From assembly GCF_027596085.1 (NCBI RefSeq), contig NC_072470.1:3027034-3091033 (forward strand): 64,000 nucleotides of DNA. The letters are read 5' to 3'. The notes beneath the pieces are model-generated. The model searched no databases. It was not told the origin of the DNA and saw only the letters and a list, made by a program, of their open reading frames with translations. Below are positions 40,801 through 49,800 of this stretch, in pieces. How positions within the stretch are numbered: the first letter of the stretch is position 1; the number at the start of each line of letters is the position of its first letter. Source of the stretch: Anoplopoma fimbria. Lineage: Eukaryota > Chordata > Actinopteri > Perciformes > Anoplopomatidae. The position numbers and the translations under genes are program-made.

Positions 40801-43800
40801 GAAATTAAATAAGGGGAAGAACAAAATTAGAGGGAAGAAGGATGTGTTCGAAAGGAGTAAAGTGACGGGACATGGTGGGGTTTGAGGAGATCCGTCTGGT
40901 CAAGATGATCAGTCTTCGGACTGCCTTTGTGTATTTAGGATCGGCGGAAGCTTGGTGAACGAGTGTCCGACCTGTAGAGTGCCTGCTGTTGGGTCAAGTA
41001 TCTGCGGTATCGAGGCATCGGTCTGAAGGTGTCCGCCGACAGGTAACCGCTCCCCTCTGCACAGCTGAAACTCACCCCTCCTCCCATCGGATTAATAGGA
41101 GCTGCAGTGGCTTTACTCCTTACTTTATTAATTGGAGGCAGACAGGCTGGTCTCTTGGGAACAATGGCGGGAGGAAGGATCTCTGCTACTTCCGGGAGAA
41201 CTTGTGGGACGTCCTGCCGGAGTTGTCTCTCCCTCAGTGCATTTTTGACTACAGCGTCACGGTCCATCCTCTCCAGAGCCTGCAGCTGCTTCTGCTTTCC
41301 AGCCACCAGGGAGAGATTGAAATTCTGCAATTGAATTTTCTCTTCCCTGGTCCTCTGGGCCTTCAGCCGTTCCTCCTCTAGAAACAACCTGTCTGCCTCC
41401 TTCTGAGCCTCCAGCCAGGCCACGCCGCTCTGACGCTCCGCCTCTTCCCTCTGCAGCTTCTCCTGAACTCTTTTCTCTCTGTGGGTGGAGATGGATTGAA
41501 GTGTTTCGGCCCTCTCTTGTTTCTCCATCTTCCTCTTCGTTGCCATTTCAGCCTCTCTCTCCGCCCAACACTTTGGGTTTTGCTCCTCCCTCAGAGCTGT
41601 GGCAGCAGCTTTCTCCTTCTTTAAGGCTGCGAGCTTCTCAGCGGCCTGTGAAGGAGTCCTGAGCCTCCACAACCTTTCTGCTTCTTCGCTTTTCCTTTGG
41701 AGGAGTTTTTCTTGAAGGTCAAGCTGAGCCCGTTCTGTTTTCTCATCCTCTAGCAGGATAATTTGTGCCTCTCTCGCGCGGTCCAAGTTTTTTCTTGCCA
41801 TATCCTCCAGACGGTTCTTTAGTTTAATCTTTTTTAACTGATATTTTTGTTCTTCCTGCAGTCTCTGCTCTTGTGCGTCGAGGTCGTTAAGTCTTCGTTG
41901 CATTTCTGCATCGTTCTTACTCTTCTCTCTTTCTTGGGCTTTCCGCAGGACCTTTTCCCTAATCTGAGCCAGCTGATCTTCAGCTAAAGCATAACGGCGA
42001 AGCTTTTCCTGTGTCATTTTCTCCTCATGACACTTCAAATATTCTTCCTGTCCTACTTTCATCTCCTCCTCATATTTCCGTTCGTCAACTTTCATTTGGA
42101 CCAGTTCAAGGTTGTCCCTGTCCAGATCTCTCCGTATATTCTCCCCACTGTTGTTGACAGACGTGGCCTCTGGCCCGCCGTGAAAGCCGATCAGCTTTCT
42201 GTGCCTACTGCATCTTTTGGAGGTCTTCTGCTCTGCTGATGGGGGAGCGGGATAGACTTTGACCTCTACATTGTCCAGCTGTCTATCTGTGTCACTGCCT
42301 TCCACAGTTTCCTTCACCTTTGGCACTGGATAGAAGATGGGACTTGCCATGGGATTACCACCCAGTCTGCCGCCGCCCCGCTGCTGCGTCGGGTTAGCCC
42401 TGCAGTATCGAGGCATCGGTCTGAAGGTGTCCGCCGACAGGTAACTGCTCCCCTCAGCACAGCTAAAACTCACCCCACCTCCCATCGGATTAATAGGAGC
42501 TGCAGTGGCTTTACCTCCATTAATAATTGGAGGCAGACAGGCCTGCAGCTGCTTCTGCTTTCCAGCCGCCAGGGAGAGATTGAAATTCTGCAATTGAATT
42601 TTCTCTTCCCTAGTCCTCTGGGCCTTCAGCCGTTCCTCCTCTAGAAACAACCTGTCTGCCTCCTTCTGAGCCTCCAGCCAGGCCACGCCGCTCTGACGCT
42701 CCGCCTCTTCCCTCTGCAGCTTCTCCTGAACTCTTTTCTCTCTGTGGGTGGAGATGGATTGAAGTGTTTCGGCCCTCTCTTGTTTCTCCATCTTCCTCTT
42801 CGTTGCCATTTCAGCCTCTCTCTCCGCCCAACACTTTGGGTTTTGCTCCTCCCTCAGAGCTGTGGCAGCAGCTTTCTCCTTCTTTAAGGCTGCGAGCTTC
42901 TCAGCGGCCTGTGAAGGAGTCCTGAGCCTCCGCAACCTTTCTGCTGCTTCGCTTTTCCTTTGGAGGAGTTTTTCTTGAAGGTCAAGCTGAGCCCGTTCTG
43001 TTTTCTCATCCTCTAGCAGGATAATTTGTGCCTCTCTCTCGCGGTCCAAGTTTTTTCTTGCCATATCCTCCAGACGGTTCTTTAGTTTAATCTTTTTTAA
43101 CTGATATTTTTGTTCTTCCTGCAGTCTCTGCTCTTGTGCGTCGAGGTCGTTAAGTCTTCGTTGCATTTCTGCATCGTTCTTACTCTTCTCTCTTTCTTGG
43201 GCTTTCCGCAGGACCTTTTCCCTAATCTGAGCCAGCTGATCTTCAGCTAAAGCATAACGCGAAGCTTTTCCTGTGTCATTTTCTCCTCATGACACTTCAA
43301 ATATTCTTCCTGTCCTACTTTCATCTCCTCCTCATATTTCCGTTCGTCAACTTTCATTTGGACCAGTTCAAGGTTGTCCCTGTCCAGATCTCTCCGTATA
43401 TTCTCCCCACTGTTGTTGACAGACGTGGCCTCTGGCCCGCCGTGAAAGCCGATCAGCTTTCTGTGCCTACTGCATCTTTTGGAGGTCTTCTGCTCTGCTG
43501 ATGGGGAGCGGGATAGACTTTGACCTCTACATTGTCCAGCTGTCTATCTGTGTCACTGCCTTCCACAGTTTCCTTCACCTTTGGCACTGGATAGAAGATG
43601 GGACTTGCCATGGGATTACCACCCAGTCTGCCGCCGCCCCGCTGCTGCGTCGGGTTAGCCCTGCGGTATCGAGGCATCGGTCTGAAGGTGTCCGCCGACA
43701 GGTAACTGCTCCCCTCAGCGCAGCTAAAACTCACCCCACCTCCCATCGGATTAATAGGAGCTGCAGTGGCTTTACCTCCATTAATAATTGGAGGCAGACA

Positions 43801-46800
43801 GGCCTGCAGCTGCTTCTGCTTTCCAGCCGCCAGGGAGAGATTGAAATTCTGCAATTTAATTTTCTCTTCCCTGGTCCTCTGGGCCTTCAGCCGTTCCTCC
43901 TCTAGAAACAACCTGTCTGCCTCCTTCTGAGCCTCCAGCCAGGCCACGCCGCTCTGACGCTCCGCCTCTTCCCTCTGCAGCTTCTCCTGAACTCTTTTCT
44001 CTCTGTGGGTGGAGATGGATTGAAGTGTTTCGGCCCTCTTTTGTTTCTCCATCTTCCTCTTCGTTGCCATTTCAGCCTCTCTCTCCGCCCAACACTTTGG
44101 GTTTTGCTCCTCCCTCAGAGCTGTGGCAGCAGCTTTCTCCTTCTTTAAGGCTGCGAGCTTCTCAACGGCCTGTGAAGGAGTCCTGAACCTCCGCAACCTT
44201 TCTGCTTCTTCGCTTTTCCTTTGGAGGAGTTTTTCTTGAAGGTCAAGCTGAGCCCGTTCTGTTTTCTCATCCTCTAGCAGGATAATTTGTGCCTCTCTCT
44301 CACGGTCCAAGTTTTTTCTTGTGATTTCCTCCAGACGGTTCTTTAGTTTAATCTTTTTTAATTTATATTTTTGTTCTTCCTGCAGTCTCTGCTCTTGTGC
44401 GTCGAGGTCGTTAAGTCTTCGTTGCATTTCTGCATCGTTCTTACTCTTCTCTCTTTCTTGGGCTTTCCGCAGGACCTTTTCCCTAATCTGAGCCTGCTGA
44501 TTTTCAGCTAAAGCATAACGGCAGCTTTTCCTGTGTCATTTTCTCCTCATGACACTTCAAATCTTCTTCCTGTCCTACTTTCATCTCCTCCTCATATTTC
44601 CGTTCGTCAACTTTCATTTCTACCAGTTCAAGGTTGTCCCTGTCCAGATCTCTCCGTATATTCTCCCCACTGTTGTTGACAGACGTGGCCTCTGGCCCGC
44701 CGTGAAAGCCGATCAGCTTTCTGTGCCTACTGCATCTTTTGGAGGTCTTCTGCTCTGCTGATGGGGAGCGGGATAGACTTTGACCTCTACATTGTCCAGC
44801 TGTCTATCTGTGTCACTGCCTTCCACAGTTTCACCTTTGGCACTGGATAGAAGATTGGAGTTGCCATGGGAATATTACCCAGTCTTTTGCCACCCTGCTT
44901 CTGCGTCGGGTTAGCCCTGCGGTATCGAGGCATCGGCCTGAAGGTGTCTGCCGTCAAGTAATTGCTGCCCTCAGCGCAGCTAAAACTCACCCCACCTCCC
45001 ATCAGATTAATAGGAGCTGCAGTGGCTTTACCTCTATTATTAATTGGAGGGAGACAGGTTGTGCTTTGGGGAACAACGGTGATGCGTTCCTGAGTCACTC
45101 TCCACTGAGCCTTTTCTTCAAATTGAACAAGTTGATGTTCTGCCAAAGCATAGCTGCAAATTTTCACATCTTCTTCCCGTCTGACCTGCATCTCCTTCAC
45201 AGAAACGCATCCCTCCTCTAAAGTATTTTTTTGTTTTCTCCTCCTCAGTGCCTGGTTTTCCATCTCCGTTTTGTTTTCAATCTGTATTATCTAAGGTGCC
45301 CTTGAAGGGATTAAATTAATGTTGTCAATGCTTGATCTCCTCTCTGTCCGTAAACCTTCTGCTTCATTGACCGTCGCTGATACAACTGAGCTATTGAGAG
45401 ATTCATAGAGATATCTAACGAAAGATCAAAGGATGCTTGTGACATCATCACATTCCGTGGCTTGGATATGAAGCTCTTGTGACATCATCACATTCCGTGG
45501 CTCTGATGTGTGTTGTTTTTATTCAATTTCAATTATTTTTTAAATTTAAGGATAGAATGCTATCTAACCATCCATCGCCACGGTAACAGTTGGCCATGAC
45601 GACAACACGGGGCTAATGACAATTTTCTGCGATTTTTTTGACTGCGATTGGTTCGTCATGATCGCAATCTGTTCAGTTTTAAAGGGTTTTAGAGTATTCA
45701 GTTGTTGCTTCAAAAATAATAAAAAGCATGGAAGGAATTGGTTTCAATCTTTTGCGTTTTCAATTTATAACGTGTTGAATAATTATGCTTATACACTTTG
45801 TGGCGGGAGCCAATCTTTGAAGATGCTACAAGACAGAAATATTAAATAGATATTAGAGAGAGAATAATGACCTGTTTAACTTCCTAACACTAGCTCTAAG
45901 CAGCTTATAATACTTCTTTTTCAGCCACTACAGGTCACTTTATACATCAGAAAATATTTCAGTACTGACGATGGTAGTGATTTTTGTTCTGTGTCATGTA
46001 ACATCATTAGCTAGCTAACGTTAACTTCATACGTTAGCTGATAGCTGTTAATGTTCATCACTTGCTTGTATTGTTCTTAATAACATTATCTTAACATATT
46101 GTAACAATAATGTTGAAATAATGGAGGAGTTCCTTGTGCTGAATGATATATGTTATATTAAAGTTAATCAATGGATCCATTTACTTTTTGGAGGAGAACT
46201 CTGCAGATAATTTGGCTCCCGGTAAAAACCTCCTGAATGATCATTTATTTTACTTTTTTAAAACAAAGCACCAAGGAAACGTTAGTCAGGTGTGAAGACA
46301 ATGTTATACCTTGTTGTAAAAACTTAGTCAAACAAGATAATGTGTTCAGTATTGAGCAGCTGGTTTAGAGTCGTTGTGCTAACGTTTATCTACATGCGCC
46401 ACAGCTCAATCAAAACTCTGTTTTTACTGAACAGTTTCCAGTTACAGTCATAAACCAGGAACTACTAATATTAAAAATATTAAGGTAAACCTGTGCAGTG
46501 GGACAGTAAAGAAAAAACACCAAGAGACCACCTCTGATTATATTGCTAAATTTAAAAAACATAACATTAGCGGGTATCAGCTAACCACGTGTTTATTAAG
46601 GTACTAGTACCAAACATTCTAGTACATGTATTTCACAGCAGTGGTTACTTTACAGATTATGATTAGTAATAGACTTTAAATGTCCTCTTGACTCTTTTCT
46701 ACTTTGTAAAATTAACTAAATTTGTTATTATAATTCACTTAAAGTGTGTGGGGGAACGGGAGCATCCAGAGTAAATCTGAAATAAAGATCTAGCCCGGAC

Positions 46801-49800
46801 TAGGACCTGTGAGGCCTTAGTGCTAATCACTAAGCCTCAAGGGGAAGAAAACAGGGACAGGGAGGAAGGATGGCGGAGGCCGCTAGCTCGTCCTCAACGG
46901 TCCGTGAAGATGTCCTGAGCCTCCGCTACCTTTCTGCTTCCTCAGTTTTCTTACGGAGGAGTTTCTCTTCAAAATGAAGCTGAGCATGTTTAGTTTTCTC
47001 AACCTCTGTCCTGATTATTTGCGCCTCTTTCTCTCGGTCCGAGCCTCTTTTTAAGGCCGCGAGCTTCTCCTCAACGGTCCGTGAAGAAGTACCGAACCTT
47101 TTAGCTTCCTCACTCTTTCTTTGAAGGAGTTTCCCTTCATTCTCCAACTGAGCACGTTTCGGTTTCTCATCGTCTGTCCTGATTATTTGGGCCGCCTACT
47201 AAATTCAAATTTTTGCCCTCCTGCCGTCTTTGTTCCTGTGCGTCGGGGTCATCCAGGTGTCAGAGCATTTAGGCGTCTTTCTTTCCCTGCCGTCTCTCTT
47301 TGGCTTTCTGCAGAGCCTTTTCTTTGACTTGAACAAGGTGATGTTCTGCCAAAGCGTAGCTGCACATTTTTTTGTTTGCCATCTGCATTTTCTAACGGGC
47401 CCTTGAAGGGATTACGCTAACGTTGTCAATGCTTGATCTCTCTTTTATCTGTACATAACAGCACTCTTTCGCTGCCCGACTCTGCTTCAACTGAGCTATT
47501 AAGAGGTTCAAAGCAAAGATACTAATACCTTATTTTTCTAAAACACTCCACTACAGATTATGTAAACATATATTATATAATACCTAACAAATTAATTGAA
47601 GGTAGTGCAGACTAGTATTGCTAAAGACAGCTCTTTAATAACGAAAAATAAGACCAGCATTTATTCATTTTCTACTGTGGGATTTATATTACGGGAGGAG
47701 ACCGGGACATCCGGTAACCCTAAAGAAAGAACAGTTATCACAACAACACCACAGTTAAATTGTTGAGTAAAAATACATAATTCTTTCCATTTTTAAACTT
47801 GATTAAATTAGCCTTTGTGTTATTATTATTATTATTATAACTATTTAAAGTGTATGGGGTAACCGGCAGGATGGCAGCAGCTCGTTCCTTTTTAACGTCT
47901 GCTAGCTCGTCCTCAACGATCCGTGAAGAAGTCCCGAGCCTCCGTGACCTTTCTGCTTCCTCAGTTTTCCTTCAGAGGAGATTCTCTTCATTGTCCAGCT
48001 GAGCACGTTTCGTTTTCTCATCCCTGATTATTTGGGCCGTTTTCTCTCGGTCCGAGTTCTTCCCTTCCTCATATTGATGTTCATCTTTAGCCATTTTTGG
48101 TTTTATTTTCTTTATTTTGACCAGCTCCAGGTTATCCCTCTGCAGATGTCTCCGTAAATCAAAGCTGTTGTTGACTGGGCCCACTGCATCTTTTAGAGTT
48201 TGTCTTCTGCTCTGCCGTTGGGGGAGTCGGATATATTTTCATCATATTCTTGTGGCCCTGGGTGAAAACCTTGACCTTGTCCAACTGTTTGTCTGTGTCA
48301 TTGACTTCCACAGCTTCCTTTTGGCCTTACCTCTATAGGTAAGGGGTGGTAGACAGGTTGGTCCCTGTGCTACCATGCTGGTGTGTCTCTCACACCGAGG
48401 AAGGACCTCTGCCACTTTGGGGAGGATTTGGTGGAAATCCCTCAGTGCATTTTTAACTGCAGATTCACTGTCCTTCCTCTCCAGAGCCAGCAGCCGCTCA
48501 TGTTTTTTAGCTGCAAGGGAGACATTGAAATTCAGAAATTGAATGTTTTCTTCCCTGGTCCTCTGGGCCTTCAGCTGTTCCTCCTCTAGAGACAACCTGT
48601 CAGCCCCTTTTTGAGCCTGAAACCAGGAATCCTGAGCCTATGCAATCTTTCTGCTTCCTCAGTTTTTCTTTGGAGGAGTTTATCTTCAAGATCCAACTGA
48701 GCATGTTTGGTTTTCTCATCTTCCATCCTGATAATTTGGGCGGCCTTCTTGCGATATCCTGTGTTATCTGTACGTAACAGTACTCTTCCACTGCCCGACT
48801 CTGCTTCAACAGAGCTATTAAGAGATTCAAAGCAAAGGTACTAATACCAAATATTCTTATTTTTCTAAAACACTCCACTACAGATTATGATTATTAATGC
48901 AAACATATATTATATAATACCTAACAAATTAATTGACAGTAGTGTCGACTAGTATTGCAAAAGACAGCTCTTTAATAACGAAAAATAAGACCAGCACTCA
49001 TTCATTTTCTACTGTGGGATTCTATTACGGGAGACACCGGGACATCCGGTAACCCTCGGAAAGAACATCTATCACAACAGTTACAGTGTTCATTTCAGTA
49101 GGACCTCTGGTGGAAATACACTCATAATGTCCTCTTGACTATTTTAATTTTTTTACTTTATTAAATTAGCCTATTTATTATTATTATAATTCATTTAAAG
49201 TGTGTGAGGGAACCGGAGCACCCAGAGTAAACCTTAACTAAAGATCTAGCCCAGACTAGGACCTGTGAGGCCTTAGTGCTGACCACTAATAAGAATAAAA
49301 ACCACTAAAAGAATGAGTACTTTTACTTGATATGATTGCTTGATATTTTAATACTTTTTACTGCAGTGGAGTATTTTCACAGTGTGGTACAATACTTTTT
49401 ACTGAAGTAGAGCATCTGAATACTTATTATAACACGTTCATGCTCATTACATAGTCGGGAACTTGGCAGCGTGACTTTTCTTCTCACGCACAGTCTGGCT
49501 TTCACACCATCACAGTGTAGGATGTGCAAATGAAACTGGTTCAACTCTGCATTTAGGATTCATACAGAACAAATCTTTTGATCTCTTGACTCATTGAAGC
49601 ATTTTATATATGGATCATAATCATATTTAGGCTTTACTGATGCACAGAAATGCTCAAAGGCTAACATGCTCCTTTACTCCATGTCTTTTCTCCACGGTAA
49701 CAGATGGCAGCGATGACACAGGGCAAGTGATGATATTCAGTGATTTTTGACTGCGAGTGGGAACCAAACGGGCCGTTATGATGGCAATCTGTTCAGTTTC

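Larger units (their letters stand above)
39789..49228. repeat. Tandem segmental duplication, copy B (9.44 kb)
   Basis: Directly abuts copy A, head to tail, in the same orientation. It contains the frameshifted coiled-coil gene. It keeps 455 bp (46,794-47,248) and about 290 bp (48,483-48,770) of relic coding sequence missing from copy A, and lacks copy A's inserted element. Confidence 0.95.

Noticed and set aside
31684..45263. CRISPR-like or satellite interpretation of the repeats
   Set aside because: The period is over 1.2 kb, in frame and coding; there are no short repeats with unique spacers.
30541..49228. Assembly duplication of a single locus
   Set aside because: Copy-specific insertion (485 bp), copy-specific 455-bp and ~290-bp blocks and scattered substitutions argue for two real copies. 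The small indels in copy B may still be errors.
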